Below are positions 50,734 to 59,128 of a stretch of DNA of 64,000 nucleotides, in pieces (position 1 is the stretch's first letter; each line of letters starts with the position of its first letter). A model generated the notes under the pieces. The model had not been told where the DNA came from, ran no database searches, and was given only the letters and a program-made list of their open reading frames with translations. The DNA is from Pseudoflavonifractor sp. AF19-9AC. GTDB taxonomy: Bacteria; Bacillota; Clostridia; Oscillospirales; Oscillospiraceae. Location of the stretch: assembly GCF_003478995.1 (NCBI RefSeq), contig NZ_QUGI01000009.1:29564-93563 (forward strand). The letters are read 5' to 3'. The position numbers were made by a program, and so were the translations under genes.

Positions 50734-50787
50734 ATGAAAAAGTTGTCTGCTCTTCTTGAGGCCTATTATCGTACCTTTGCCCGCTGA
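50734..50787 (+). CDS. Micro-ORF 2 (17 aa)
   Basis: The peptide MKKLSALLEAYYRTFAR is preceded by an excellent AATGGAGGAATTATTT ribosome site. It lies 115 nt after micro-ORF 1 in the same apparent transcript. The sequence is amphipathic and basic. No homologue is known to me. The two good ribosome sites in tandem argue against chance. Confidence 0.45.
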   Translation: MKKLSALLEAYYRTFAR

Positions 50788-50833
50788 ATTTGCTCTCTTC
50801 CCTTTGTGTGATTCCATCCATCACCAAAGAAAA

Positions 50834-50886
50834 AAATACGCTCCGGATAGCATCCCTCTCCGCTATCCGGGGCGTATTTGTTTTTT
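50834..50886. terminator. Bidirectional terminator, micro-ORF transcript versus rpoN
   Basis: AAATACGCTCCGGATAGC pairs with GCTATCCGGGGCGTATTT. A-rich sequence lies on the left and TTGTTTTTTA on the right. Confidence 0.92.
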
Positions 50887-52240
50887 AATAGCGCCGGCGG
50901 CCGCTGGCCCCCGGAATGTTCATCTCATCCCGATACTTGGCCACAGTCCGCCGGGACAGAGGACAGCCCTCCTGGGCCATGCGCTCACACAGCTTCTGAT
51001 CGGAGAGGGGCGCGGCTTTGTCCTCCTCCTCGATGAGGCGGCGCAGCAGCATCCTGGCCGCCGTAGCCCCCATGGAAGAGGCCTGCTCCTCCCCCACCGC
51101 CCGGCGGGAGAAAAAGTAGTTTAGAGGATATACGCCTCGCTGACACTGGAGGTATTTCTCCCGCACCGCCCGGCTCACGGTGGATTCGTGGATTCCCAGC
51201 TCCTGGGCCACGTCCACCAGCCGAAGGGGAACCAGGGCCATGGGCCCCCGGCGGAAAAACTCGTTCTGCCGCTGCACGATCACCTGAGCACAGCGCTGCA
51301 AGGTGCTCTCACGCTGGTCCACCGCCCACAGCACGTTCTCCGCCTGGCGAAGCTTGGCGCCCAGGTACTCCCTCACCTCCCGGTCTGAGGACTGCTTCAG
51401 CAGCTCCCGGTAGTAGCTGTTGATGTGAAACATGGGGCGCTCCCGCTGGCGGACCTGAATCACGTAGCCCCCATCGGACTCCTCCACAAAGACGTCAGGC
51501 TGGATATAGGCCACCTGCTCCGAGCGTTGGAACATCATGCCCGGCCGGGGTTCCAGCTGCTGAATACGCTCCTCGGCCTGCTGGACCTGGGTCATGGTCA
51601 GGCCAAGCTTTTCCCCAATGGCACGGTAGCGCCGCTTGGCCAGCAGATCCAGACAGTCCTTTGCCACCGACAGCGCGGGGCCCACCTCCCCCTGACGCTC
51701 CAGCTGGAGCACCAGACACTGAGACAGGGTCTCCGCCCCCACTCCAGGCGGGTCCAGAGACTGGAGAATCTCCAGCCCCTGCTCCAGCATGGGAACCGGA
51801 ATCCGGGTATTTTTCGAAATTTCCTCCAGTCCCACCCGCAAGTAGCCGTCGTCCTCCAAAAAACAGGCCAGACTCTGGACGCACCGGGTCATATCCCGGT
51901 CCAGGGGAAGGCGGTCAATCTGCCGCAGGACAAAGCGCTGCAGCGTCTCCTCCAGTCCGCCCTCCGTCCCAATCCGGGCCAGGGGGTCCAGCTCCTCCTC
52001 GCTCATGGTCTGGTAGAAGTGGTTCTGCCGGTCGTTGTCCTCCAGCCAGCGCAGGCGGCTGATCAGCTCCTCGCCCCGGTCCAGCTCCGCTGCCGTCCGC
52101 TCCTCGGGCTCCACCATAGGGTTTTCCAGGGCCAGCTCCTGAATATAGGCCTCCAGCTCCACCGTGCTCAGCTGCAGCAGCTCCACACTCTGCAGCTGCT
52201 GCTGCGTCAGCTTTTGTACCTGCAGCTGCTGAAGCTCCAC
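50885..52240 (-). CDS. rpoN: RNA polymerase sigma-54 factor
   Basis: The protein has 451 aa. The GTG at 52240 is chosen for 8-nt spacing from AGGAGG. Other GTGs lie one and three codons upstream. Region I is glutamine/leucine-rich (QLQVQKLTQQQLQSVELLQL). The core-binding and HTH regions follow, and the RpoN box is SRRTVAKYRDEM near the C-terminus. It depends on AAA+ enhancer-binding proteins, none of which is in this window. A promoter, palindrome and terminator lie upstream. Confidence 0.95.
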   Translation of the reverse strand: MELQQLQVQKLTQQQLQSVELLQLSTVELEAYIQELALENPMVEPEERTAAELDRGEELISRLRWLEDNDRQNHFYQTMSEEELDPLARIGTEGGLEETLQRFVLRQIDRLPLDRDMTRCVQSLACFLEDDGYLRVGLEEISKNTRIPVPMLEQGLEILQSLDPPGVGAETLSQCLVLQLERQGEVGPALSVAKDCLDLLAKRRYRAIGEKLGLTMTQVQQAEERIQQLEPRPGMMFQRSEQVAYIQPDVFVEESDGGYVIQVRQRERPMFHINSYYRELLKQSSDREVREYLGAKLRQAENVLWAVDQRESTLQRCAQVIVQRQNEFFRRGPMALVPLRLVDVAQELGIHESTVSRAVREKYLQCQRGVYPLNYFFSRRAVGEEQASSMGATAARMLLRRLIEEEDKAAPLSDQKLCERMAQEGCPLSRRTVAKYRDEMNIPGASGRRRY

Positions 52241-52404
52241 CACGCGCACCTCCTCTGCCTGAAAAACGGCCTGCGGCCTCCGTCATCCCCCCTGAGCCGG
52301 GCCCCGGGGAACCGCCTTAACTTTGGATCTTTTATACTATACCAGAAAACATCCCTTTTGTCACCTGATTCGCCCCGCTTCTACCTCCAAATTCTTGTCC
52401 GGGC

Positions 52405-52597
52405 ATAAAAACGCCCCCGACCGCGTGTATGCTCACGGTCGGGGGCGCCGTCCGGGGAGATGCCTGTTCCGCCGGACATTTCTGGTGGTCAGAGTGCGTC
52501 ACACTAGGTAGGAAGAAAGCAGGGAGGTGTAATGTGAGGAGGGGAGTTCGCTTCCTCTAACCACGTTTAGATTAGCATATGCTAACTCATTTGTCAA
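52405..52597 (-). ncRNA. Candidate small RNA or attenuated rpoN leader
   Basis: On the minus strand, TTGACA (52592-52597) and TAATCT (52569-52574) have a 17-nt spacer. A perfect palindrome TTAGCATATGCTAA (52572-52585) lies across the spacer and -10. About 110 nt downstream, CGCCCCCGACCG and CGGTCGGGGGCG form a hairpin ending TTTTTAT (52405-52453). No coding frame with a ribosome site lies between. The RNA would be about 150 nt, or rpoN mRNA that has read through. The remaining ~160 bp to rpoN show no other feature. Confidence 0.5.
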
Positions 52598-52618
52598 CCA
52601 CTTTTTTGGCCTTTCACA

Positions 52619-52653
52619 AAAAAACTCCGGAGCCCAAAGCTCCGGAGTTTTTC
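52619..52653 (-). terminator. Terminator of the HIT gene
   Basis: AAAAACTCCGGAGC and GCTCCGGAGTTTTT pair around TTTGG on the minus strand. Confidence 0.93.
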
Positions 52654-52665
52654 TGTTTTCTTGCA

Positions 52666-53004
52666 TCAGCCGGGAGGCCAGGTCATATCCCGTCCACCGA
52701 GGACGTGGAAATGGAGATGAGGCACAGACTGGCCGGCCTGCTCTCCGATGTTGGACACCACCCGGTAGCTCTCCAGGCCCAAGTCCTTGGTCACCTTGGA
52801 GATCACGGCAAAGATGTGGGCCACCACGGTGGCATTCTCCGGGTTGATCTCCGCCACGGAGGCGATATGGGCCTTGGGAATCACCAGGAAGTGGGTGGGC
52901 GCCTGGGGATCGATGTCGTAGAAGGCATAGACCGTCTCATCCTCGTAGACCTTGTTGGACGGAATCTGCCCGGCGGCAATCTTACAAAACAGGCAATCAG
53001 ACAT
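52666..53004 (-). CDS. HIT family nucleotide-binding protein
   Basis: The protein has 112 aa from the ATG at 53004, which follows AAAGGAGG. The HINT-type fold starts SDCLFCKIAAGQIPSNKVYE and ends with the histidine triad HLHFHVLGG. It hydrolyses AMP-phosphoramidates or AMP-lysine in the cytosol. It appears to be a single-gene unit. Confidence 0.96.
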   Translation of the reverse strand: MSDCLFCKIAAGQIPSNKVYEDETVYAFYDIDPQAPTHFLVIPKAHIASVAEINPENATVVAHIFAVISKVTKDLGLESYRVVSNIGEQAGQSVPHLHFHVLGGRDMTWPPG

Positions 53005-53071
53005 GGAAAACCCTCCTTTGTTTGTCAGGTACTTCCATTGTACCCCATTTTGCCGAAATTGCAATGGGCAA

Positions 53072-54109
53072 TCAGCCCTCGGTGAAGGTCAGCCCATCCA
53101 GGGAGAAGGTCTGGCCCAGCAGGGTGATGGCGGTCACATCCTCCGGTTCCAGAATCATATCGGTCTGGAAGATGCTGTGTACCGCTCCGGTGGCTTCGTC
53201 GGTGGTCTGGGACACCATACGCCGTACGGACACCTCTGTGCCGTCCGCAAGACGGAGACTGGCATCCTCCTCAACGCGGGCCAGGTCCGACTCCTCCCAA
53301 GCCCGCTCCTCCATCTCTCCCTGGAGGACGAAGGCCGCGCTGATGGGTGAGAGGTAGAGCTCGCTCAGGGTCATAGTCTCCCCATCCACCTGGATCGGCG
53401 CACTCAGGGCGTAGGTTCTGCCGCTGTCCTGCTCCGGCAGGGCCACGGTGCAGCTCTGCTCCTGCTCCTCCCTAGAGAAGTCCACGTTCAATTTTTTGCC
53501 TCCGCTCTCCATCAGCCATTTTGGCGTCAGGGTCACGCTCTGGCCCAACAGGTCCTTGGCTCCCAGCTCCCGGGCCCCCTTGGTTTGGAGGAAGGTGAGC
53601 CGGTTGTCCCCTGGGTCCTCATCCTCCAGAATCACCGGGCCGTAACCCCAGCCGCTGCTGGCCGGCTGGTTGCGTGCCGAAGGGGGCAGCTCCATGCCCA
53701 GTTCCAAGTAGTAGGCCTCTCCGTCCAGCACGGTTCCCTCCGGGGCAACCACCTCGGAGAGGACTGCCATGGAATAGCGGTCCGCCAACACCTGCACGAT
53801 GTTGACCGTCCAGCCGTTTTCATACTGGAAGCTCTCTTCCACTCCAACGACGCCCCCGGACACCTGCTGGGCGTCCTCCTCCGCGCCTCTGAAATAGGCC
53901 ACAAATCGCTGGTCCAGACCCGTTATCACCGTAAAGGCGCAGGCCATCAGCAGCAGAGCGGCAGCCACCAGCACCGTCACTGTTTTTTTCACCGGTTTCA
54001 TTGGGCTTGTCCTCCTTTTCTCGCTTAGGAGGCGCTCCAGCATGGCCTCTTCCTCCTCACTAGACAGCCGGACCTGGTCAAAGATCCGTTCCAATTCACG
54101 GTTGTCCAT
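53072..54109 (-). CDS. DUF4179-type putative anti-sigma/membrane protein
   Basis: The protein has 345 aa. The N-terminal ~40 residues are cytoplasmic and charged (DNRELERIFDQVRLSSEEEE). One transmembrane helix follows (TVTVLVAAALLLMACAFTVI), then a large extracytoplasmic beta-rich domain typical of DUF4179 proteins. Encoded 14 bp inside the end of an ECF sigma gene, it most likely restrains that sigma factor and senses an envelope signal. The pairing is seen widely in Firmicutes, and the signal is unknown. Confidence 0.82.
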   Translation of the reverse strand: MDNRELERIFDQVRLSSEEEEAMLERLLSEKRRTSPMKPVKKTVTVLVAAALLLMACAFTVITGLDQRFVAYFRGAEEDAQQVSGGVVGVEESFQYENGWTVNIVQVLADRYSMAVLSEVVAPEGTVLDGEAYYLELGMELPPSARNQPASSGWGYGPVILEDEDPGDNRLTFLQTKGARELGAKDLLGQSVTLTPKWLMESGGKKLNVDFSREEQEQSCTVALPEQDSGRTYALSAPIQVDGETMTLSELYLSPISAAFVLQGEMEERAWEESDLARVEEDASLRLADGTEVSVRRMVSQTTDEATGAVHSIFQTDMILEPEDVTAITLLGQTFSLDGLTFTEG

Positions 54110-54590
54110 ACTCGTTCACCTCCAGGATGTCTTTCAGCCTCCATCTGGCCTGAACCAGCCAGGTGCGGACGGTGGAAGGGTTCTTTCCCAGGATCTCCGC
54201 CGTCTCCAGGGTGGAATAGCCCTGGTAATAGTGGAGGTAGAGCACCATGCGGTACTTCTCCGGCAGAGATAGGATGTATTCCCATAGTTCCCCGTCCTCT
54301 GGGCGCTCCCAGGTCAGGTGTTCCAGGGCCTCCTCCCCCACCCGTTTGGTCCGCCACCAGTGTTTCAGCTGATTTTTGCATTCGTTTCTTGCGGTGACAA
54401 TGAACCATGCCTTTTCATGCTCCGGATCATGGAAGGGCTTTGGATCCTCCATCACCTTGCGGAAGACATTCTGGGCGGCGTCCTCCGCGTCAGGGCGGTT
54501 TTTCATCAGCATCATGCAGATTTGATAGACCATTTTGATGTGTCGCCGGTAGAGGCTGGCCACTTCCTCCCGGCTCCGTATTCCATCCAC
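54096..54590 (-). CDS. ECF-type RNA polymerase sigma factor
   Basis: The protein has 164 aa with a GTG start spaced 7 nt from GGGAGG. Region 2 contains LYRRHIKMVYQICMMLMKNR and DAEDAAQNVF. Region 4 contains LPEKYRMVLYLHYYQGYSTL and ETAEILGKNPSTVRTWLVQA. It is group IV sigma-70. The gene overlaps the putative anti-sigma gene. Autoregulation from the short AT-rich upstream region (54600-54660) is likely, though no ECF promoter consensus was obvious. Confidence 0.93.
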   Translation of the reverse strand: MDGIRSREEVASLYRRHIKMVYQICMMLMKNRPDAEDAAQNVFRKVMEDPKPFHDPEHEKAWFIVTARNECKNQLKHWWRTKRVGEEALEHLTWERPEDGELWEYILSLPEKYRMVLYLHYYQGYSTLETAEILGKNPSTVRTWLVQARWRLKDILEVNEYGQP

Positions 54591-54724
54591 GAAGGCACCT
54601 CCCTTCTATCTCTTCTGTCTATTACACAATTGGAGGGAACAAATTGTTGAGTGGAGAAAAAATTTTGAAAGGGACGGCACAGGCCGTCCCTCTGTGAGTG
54701 AAAAAGGTATCTGGAATGGGGGTA

Positions 54725-55252
54725 TTAAAGCCCAAGCGTTTCGTAATACTCCGGGGAAAAGATCAGCACCGCCGGGTCAAAATCGGACTGAAGTGTCTTT
54801 ACCGCCTCGTAAGGATCGGCGGGAGCAATAGAAAACTCCGTACGCAGGCACTCCAGGGCCTGTGCCTTTCGCGCCAAAAATTCCTGGCACCCCGGCCAGT
54901 CCGCTTCCCCGTCCTCCGCCAGCAGTTGGCGAAAGCGCTCCTCCGAAAGCCACCAGATCTGGGACAAGGGGTTGGCGTCCCGGCAAAACAGCACATAGGA
55001 GAGGAATGTGCGAAAATTCTCCGCCACCGGCAGCACATAGCTCCCTGGCTCTCCCATGGCGGGATCGACGCAGAACACCCGCTCGTCTCCCGGCAGCAGA
55101 ATAAAGTGAACGCCGTCACAACCAATCCAACCTACATACTCGGCTCCCAACGGGGTACAGAAGTACGGTTCATTCTCCTCCTGCTGGATGAGTCCGATGG
55201 ATTCAAAATCCAGTTTCAAAGCACGAAACCGTTTCAGGTCCTCTCGCGTCAT
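54725..55252 (-). CDS. Hypothetical protein, SMI1/KNR4-like in style
   Basis: The protein has 175 aa from the ATG at 55252, which follows AAAGGAG. LGAEYVGWIGCDGVHFILLP, FCVDPAMGEPGSYVLPVAEN and FRTFLSYVLFCRDANPL resemble small clostridial proteins with a SUKH/SMI1-like fold. Those are often encoded as immunity or stand-alone proteins. No toxin gene is adjacent. The assignment is tentative. It is a single-gene unit with a terminator at the far side shared with alaS. Confidence 0.6.
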   Translation of the reverse strand: MTREDLKRFRALKLDFESIGLIQQEENEPYFCTPLGAEYVGWIGCDGVHFILLPGDERVFCVDPAMGEPGSYVLPVAENFRTFLSYVLFCRDANPLSQIWWLSEERFRQLLAEDGEADWPGCQEFLARKAQALECLRTEFSIAPADPYEAVKTLQSDFDPAVLIFSPEYYETLGL

Positions 55253-55298
55253 GGGAATATTCTCCTTTCGCCATTTTCTCTCTTCGGACGGCAATATG

Positions 55299-55335
55299 CA
55301 AATCCCCGCCGTATATTTCGGCGGGGATTTTACAC
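55299..55335 (-). terminator. alaS terminator
   Basis: AAATCCCCGCCG pairs with CGGCGGGGATTT on the minus strand, just after the alaS stop region. Confidence 0.85.
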
Positions 55336-55371
55336 ATTGTAGGTGCTATTTGCTTACAATCGCGGGGCGGC

Positions 55372-58050
55372 TTACAGTCCCAGCTTCATGGACACTACAT
55401 TGTCCACCATAGCCAGAGCATTGTCCAGCATCAGGGGATCCTTACCGCCGCCCATGGCGGAGTCAGGCTTGCCGCCGCCGGAACCGCCGGCAATGGCAGA
55501 CACCTGCTTGATGATGTCGCCGGCCTTCACGCCCTTCTGAACGGCCTCCTTGCCGCAGACGGCCAGGAAGGTGATCTTCTCACCCTGAACGGTGGCCAGC
55601 ACAGCCACCACCTTGGGATCCTTATCCCGCAGGAAGTCGCCCATGCTGCGCAGCCGGGCGGCATCGGCATCGGGCACGGTGGAGGTCAGCACCTTCAGAC
55701 CACCCACGTCGTGGGCAGCAAAGAGGAAGCGCTCGGCCTCGCCCATGGCGTCCTTGCTCTTGAACTTCTCCACCAGCTGCTTCAGGTCCTTCATCTCGGC
55801 CATCAGGTGCTCAGCCTTGTCCCGCAGCTCGCCGGGCTTGGCCTTCAGGGTAGCAGCGGCCTGGAAGAGCATCTCCTGGTTGCGGTTCATGACCTCCAGG
55901 GAAGCCCGGCCGGTGGTGGCCTCAATACGGCGCACGCCGCTGGCCACGGAGAATTCGCTGGAGATGTGGAACACGCCCACCTTGGCGGTGTTGTCCAGGT
56001 GGGTGCCGCCGCAGAACTCCACGGAGTAGCCCTCGCCCATGTCCACCACCCGGACGGTGTCGCCATACTTCTCGCCGAAGAGGGCGATGGCGCCCCGCTT
56101 CTTGGCCTCCTCAATGGGCAGCACGTCGGTGTGGATTTCATAGCCCTCCAGCACCGCCTCGTTGACCATGGCAGACACCTTGGCCAGCTCCTCAGCGGTC
56201 ATGGCGGAGAAGTGTGTGAAGTCAAAGCGCAGGCGGTCCTCCTCCACCAGGGAGCCGGCCTGATGGACGTGGTCGCCCAGCACAGTGCGAAGGGCCTTGT
56301 CCAGCAGGTGGGTGGCGGAGTGGGCGCGCATCACGGCCTTGCGGCGCTTCACGTCAATGGCGGCAGTGACGGTATCGCCCAGCTTCAGCACGCCGGAGGA
56401 CAGCTTGCCGTAGTGCATATACTTGCCGCCCTTGTTCTTCTGCACGTCGTTGACCAGGAACTGGGCGCCGCTCTGGGTGGTGATGGTGCCGTGGTCGGCC
56501 ACCTGGCCGCCCATCTCGGCATAGAAGGGAGTCTTGTCCAGCACCAGGATGGCCTCCACGCCGGGCATGACCTCCTCAGCCTGCTCGTTCTCCACCACCA
56601 GGGCCACCACCTTGGCATCCTCAATGGCGGTGTTCTCGTAGCCCACAAACTGGGTCTCGGGCACGTCCTTGCCGAACTCCACGCCGGACCAGCCCAGATC
56701 GCCCAGAGCCTCCCGGGCCTTCCGGGCCCGCTGGCGCTGCTCCTCCATCTGCTTGTGGAACTCGTCCTCGTCCAGCTTCATGCCCTGCTCTTCCACCATC
56801 TCCAGGGTCAGGTCAATGGGGAAGCCGTAGGTATCATAGAGCTTGAAGGCGTCGGCGCCGGAGAAGGTCTGCTCCCCCTTGGCCTTGTGGCCCTCCAGCA
56901 TCTCATTGAAGATACGGAGGCCGCCGTCGATGGTCTTGGCGAAGTTCTCCTCCTCCACCCGGATGACCTTGGTGATATAGTCCTGGCGCTCCCGCAGCTC
57001 AGGGTAGTGGCCCTCGTTCTCGTGAATGACGGTGTCACACACCTCATAGAGGAAGGGCTTGTTCACGCCCAGCAGCTTTCCGTGGCGGGCGGCCCGGCGC
57101 AGCAGGCGGCGGAGCACATAGCCCCGGCCCTCGTTGGAGGGCAGCACGCCGTCGCAGATCATGAAGGTGGCGGAGCGGATGTGGTCGGTAATCACCCGGA
57201 GGGACACGTCCTTGGCGGCGGTCTCGCCGTAGTGGGCGCCGGTGATCTCGCTCACCTTGTGGGTGATGTTCATGACGGTGTCCACGTCAAAGAGGGAGGG
57301 CACGCCCTGGCACACGCAGGCCAGACGCTCCAGACCCATGCCGGTGTCGATGTTCTTCTGTTTCAGCTCGGTGTAGTGGCCCTCACCGTCGTTGTCGAAC
57401 TGGGAGAACACCACGTTCCAGACCTCAATGTAGCGGTCGCAGTCACAGCCCACGGTGCAGCCGGGCTTGCCGCAGCCCCACTGCTCACCCCGGTCGTAGT
57501 AGATCTCAGAGCAGGGACCGCAGGGGCCGGAGCCGTGCTCCCAGAAGTTGTCCGCCTTGCCGAACTTGAAGATGTGGTCAGCGGGGATGCCGATCTCCTC
57601 GTTCCAGATACGGAAGGCCTCGTCGTCGGCGGGGGTAGTCTCGTTGCCCTCAAAGACGGAGGGATAGAGGCGGTTGGGGTCCAGGCCCACCCACTCCGGG
57701 CTGGTCAAAAACTCCCAGGCCCAGTGGATGGCATCCTTCTTGAAGTAGTCACCGAAGGAGAAGTTGCCCAGCATCTCAAAATAGGTGCCGTGGCGGGCAG
57801 TCTTGCCGATGTTCTCAATGTCGCCGGTACGGATGCACTTCTGGCAGGTACACACCCGGTGACGGGGAGGCTCCTGCTCCCCGGTGAACCAGGGCTTCAT
57901 GGGGGCCATGCCGCTGTTGATGAGCAGCAGAGAGGGGTCGTTCTGGGGGATCAGAGAAAAGCTGGGCAGACGAAGATGGCCCTTCGTCTCAAAGAAGGCC
58001 AGGAACATCTCGCGCAGTTCATTCAGGCCAAAGGGTTTGGGATCGCTCAT
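55372..58050 (-). CDS. alaS: Alanyl-tRNA synthetase
   Basis: The protein has 892 aa. The class II catalytic domain starts LNELREMFLAFFETKGHLRL and has the SLLLINSGMAPMKPWF motif. The editing domain carries AHSATHLLDKAL (HxxxH) and FCGGTHLDNTAKVG, the trans-editing zinc site. The C-Ala domain has GGSGGGKPDSAMGGG. Length is close to E. coli AlaRS (876 aa). It is transcribed after a lipoprotein gene, with only 48 bp between them and no separate promoter visible. The alanine T-box upstream should control both. Confidence 0.97.
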   Translation of the reverse strand: MSDPKPFGLNELREMFLAFFETKGHLRLPSFSLIPQNDPSLLLINSGMAPMKPWFTGEQEPPRHRVCTCQKCIRTGDIENIGKTARHGTYFEMLGNFSFGDYFKKDAIHWAWEFLTSPEWVGLDPNRLYPSVFEGNETTPADDEAFRIWNEEIGIPADHIFKFGKADNFWEHGSGPCGPCSEIYYDRGEQWGCGKPGCTVGCDCDRYIEVWNVVFSQFDNDGEGHYTELKQKNIDTGMGLERLACVCQGVPSLFDVDTVMNITHKVSEITGAHYGETAAKDVSLRVITDHIRSATFMICDGVLPSNEGRGYVLRRLLRRAARHGKLLGVNKPFLYEVCDTVIHENEGHYPELRERQDYITKVIRVEEENFAKTIDGGLRIFNEMLEGHKAKGEQTFSGADAFKLYDTYGFPIDLTLEMVEEQGMKLDEDEFHKQMEEQRQRARKAREALGDLGWSGVEFGKDVPETQFVGYENTAIEDAKVVALVVENEQAEEVMPGVEAILVLDKTPFYAEMGGQVADHGTITTQSGAQFLVNDVQKNKGGKYMHYGKLSSGVLKLGDTVTAAIDVKRRKAVMRAHSATHLLDKALRTVLGDHVHQAGSLVEEDRLRFDFTHFSAMTAEELAKVSAMVNEAVLEGYEIHTDVLPIEEAKKRGAIALFGEKYGDTVRVVDMGEGYSVEFCGGTHLDNTAKVGVFHISSEFSVASGVRRIEATTGRASLEVMNRNQEMLFQAAATLKAKPGELRDKAEHLMAEMKDLKQLVEKFKSKDAMGEAERFLFAAHDVGGLKVLTSTVPDADAARLRSMGDFLRDKDPKVVAVLATVQGEKITFLAVCGKEAVQKGVKAGDIIKQVSAIAGGSGGGKPDSAMGGGKDPLMLDNALAMVDNVVSMKLGL

Positions 58051-58098
58051 ATTTGATTACCTCCATGTAAAATCTTTTATATATAATACGATTTGCTA

Positions 58099-58530
58099 TT
58101 AAAATAAGGACTGCTCTCCAACGGTAAAGCCCATCAGTTCCATCTCAGTACTGAAGGCCACCCGGTAGACCGCTTTCTTTTTCTCGTGCTTGCAGTAGAA
58201 CACCGCCGTGCCATATTCTTCGCCGCTGTCCAGCTTCTGCCCGGTGACAAGGGTGTCATTCTCCTTCACATAGGGTCCCACGTCGTCCAGCAGATTCTCC
58301 ATGGCTTCCCGGATATCATCCACGGTACTGGTCTCCTGGCCGTCGGCCCGCATCCGGTCGTAGACGGCCTGATAGTCCCCCTCGTTGAGCAGGGTCACGA
58401 TCTCCCGCCCTGCATCCAGGAGAGCCTCCTCATCCATGCCCTGGGGCAGCGCCTTTCCGCTGCATCCGGTCAGCACGGCCAGCAGCACCACGGCCAGCAC
58501 GCCGGCTGTCAATCGTTTGAATTTGCTCAT
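58099..58530 (-). CDS. Lipoprotein, DUF3887/DUF4878-like
   Basis: The protein has 143 aa with a signal peptide ending in a lipobox (VVLLAVLTGCSGK, Cys near residue 23). The mature part begins LPQGMDEEALLDAGREIVTL and has an NTF2-like alpha/beta pattern (LLNEGDYQAVYDRMRADGQE, GTAVFYCKHEKKKAVYRVAF), as in DUF3887 or DUF4878 proteins. It sits between the alanine T-box and alaS, so it should respond to uncharged tRNA-Ala. Why a surface lipoprotein would need this is not evident. Confidence 0.88.
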   Translation of the reverse strand: MSKFKRLTAGVLAVVLLAVLTGCSGKALPQGMDEEALLDAGREIVTLLNEGDYQAVYDRMRADGQETSTVDDIREAMENLLDDVGPYVKENDTLVTGQKLDSGEEYGTAVFYCKHEKKKAVYRVAFSTEMELMGFTVGEQSLF

Positions 58531-58550
58531 GTCACACTCCTTTTTCCCGA

Positions 58551-58790
58551 AAAAAACCGCCCCTGACCTTCGTCAGGGGCGGAAATTCCACGGTACCACC
58601 CTGATTATCCCAGGTTACACCAGGTACCCGGGCATCTTCAGCTGCCCAATAACGTGGGGCAATCCGTCCCGGTCCTCCCGGGCCGCTCAGAAGTGGCTTG
58701 CGCGGTTCTGCCTGCCGGGGGCTTTCACCCTTCCCCCTCGCTTTGGGCGGCGCCGCCGCGCTTGGCTTCGTCATAGCGTTTACTGTGTCA
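58551..58790 (-). promoter_or_regulatory. T-box leader, alanine-specific
   Basis: On the minus strand the conserved T-box AGGGTGGTACCGTGG is followed by a terminator (GCCCCTGACGAAGGTCAGGGGC, then TTTTTTT at 58551-58584; part shown). Stem I pairs GCGCGG with CCGCGC. Its 3' side reads AAGCCACTTCTGAGCGG, putting GCC (Ala) in the specifier position. Uncharged tRNA-Ala should pair there and favour the antiterminator. The lipoprotein ATG follows about 20 nt after the T run. Confidence 0.93.
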
Positions 58791-58817
58791 TTTTATCATG
58801 TTTTCCCCCATTGTCAA
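58790..58817 (-). promoter_or_regulatory. Promoter of the T-box transcript
   Basis: On the minus strand, TTGACA (58812-58817) and TAAAAT (58790-58795) have a 16-nt spacer. Confidence 0.75.
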
Positions 58818-58914
58818 GTCGTTCTCCACATTTTTCTCAGAGATTTCAAAGCTTCTATTGACAGAGAGAAAAAAATATGGTAGGATAGTTCTCGCCTCTG
58901 ATTGAAAAAGATGA

Positions 58915-59001
58915 GGAGAGATGTCCGAGTGGTTTAAGGAGCCGGTCTTGAAAACCGGTGACTCGCAAGAGCCGTGGGTTCGAATCCCACTCTCTCCGCC
59001 A
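58915..59001 (+). tRNA. tRNA-Ser (TGA)
   Basis: It is an 87-nt class II tRNA including CCA. The acceptor GGAGAGA pairs with TCTCTCC. The anticodon arm CCGGT-CTTGAAA-ACCGG gives anticodon TGA. The long variable arm and GGTTCGAATCC T-arm are present. Confidence 0.97.
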
Positions 59002-59036
59002 CTTTTTTCTCAAATAAGTTTATTGCTTGTAGCCAT

Positions 59037-59128
59037 GCAGAAGTACCCAAGTGGCTATAAGGGGCTCCCCTGCTAAGGGAGTAGGCGGGTAAAACCGTGC
59101 GGGGGTTCGAATCCCCCCTTCTGCGCCA
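59037..59128 (+). tRNA. tRNA-Ser (GCT)
   Basis: It is a 92-nt class II tRNA including CCA. The acceptor GCAGAAG pairs with CTTCTGC. The anticodon arm CTCCC-CTGCTAA-GGGAG gives anticodon GCT. It lies 35 bp after tRNA-Ser (TGA) on the same strand. Confidence 0.97.

Noticed and set aside
50885..52240. Sigma-54 promoters (GG-N10-GC type) within the window as partners of rpoN
   Set aside because: TGGCAC-like strings occur, but none has the paired TTGC element at the right spacing in a promoter position, and no enhancer-binding protein gene is present.
55711..58056. 781-codon plus-strand open frame opposite alaS
   Set aside because: It is a mirror frame of alanyl-tRNA synthetase, rich in Gly/His/Val/Leu with no domain.
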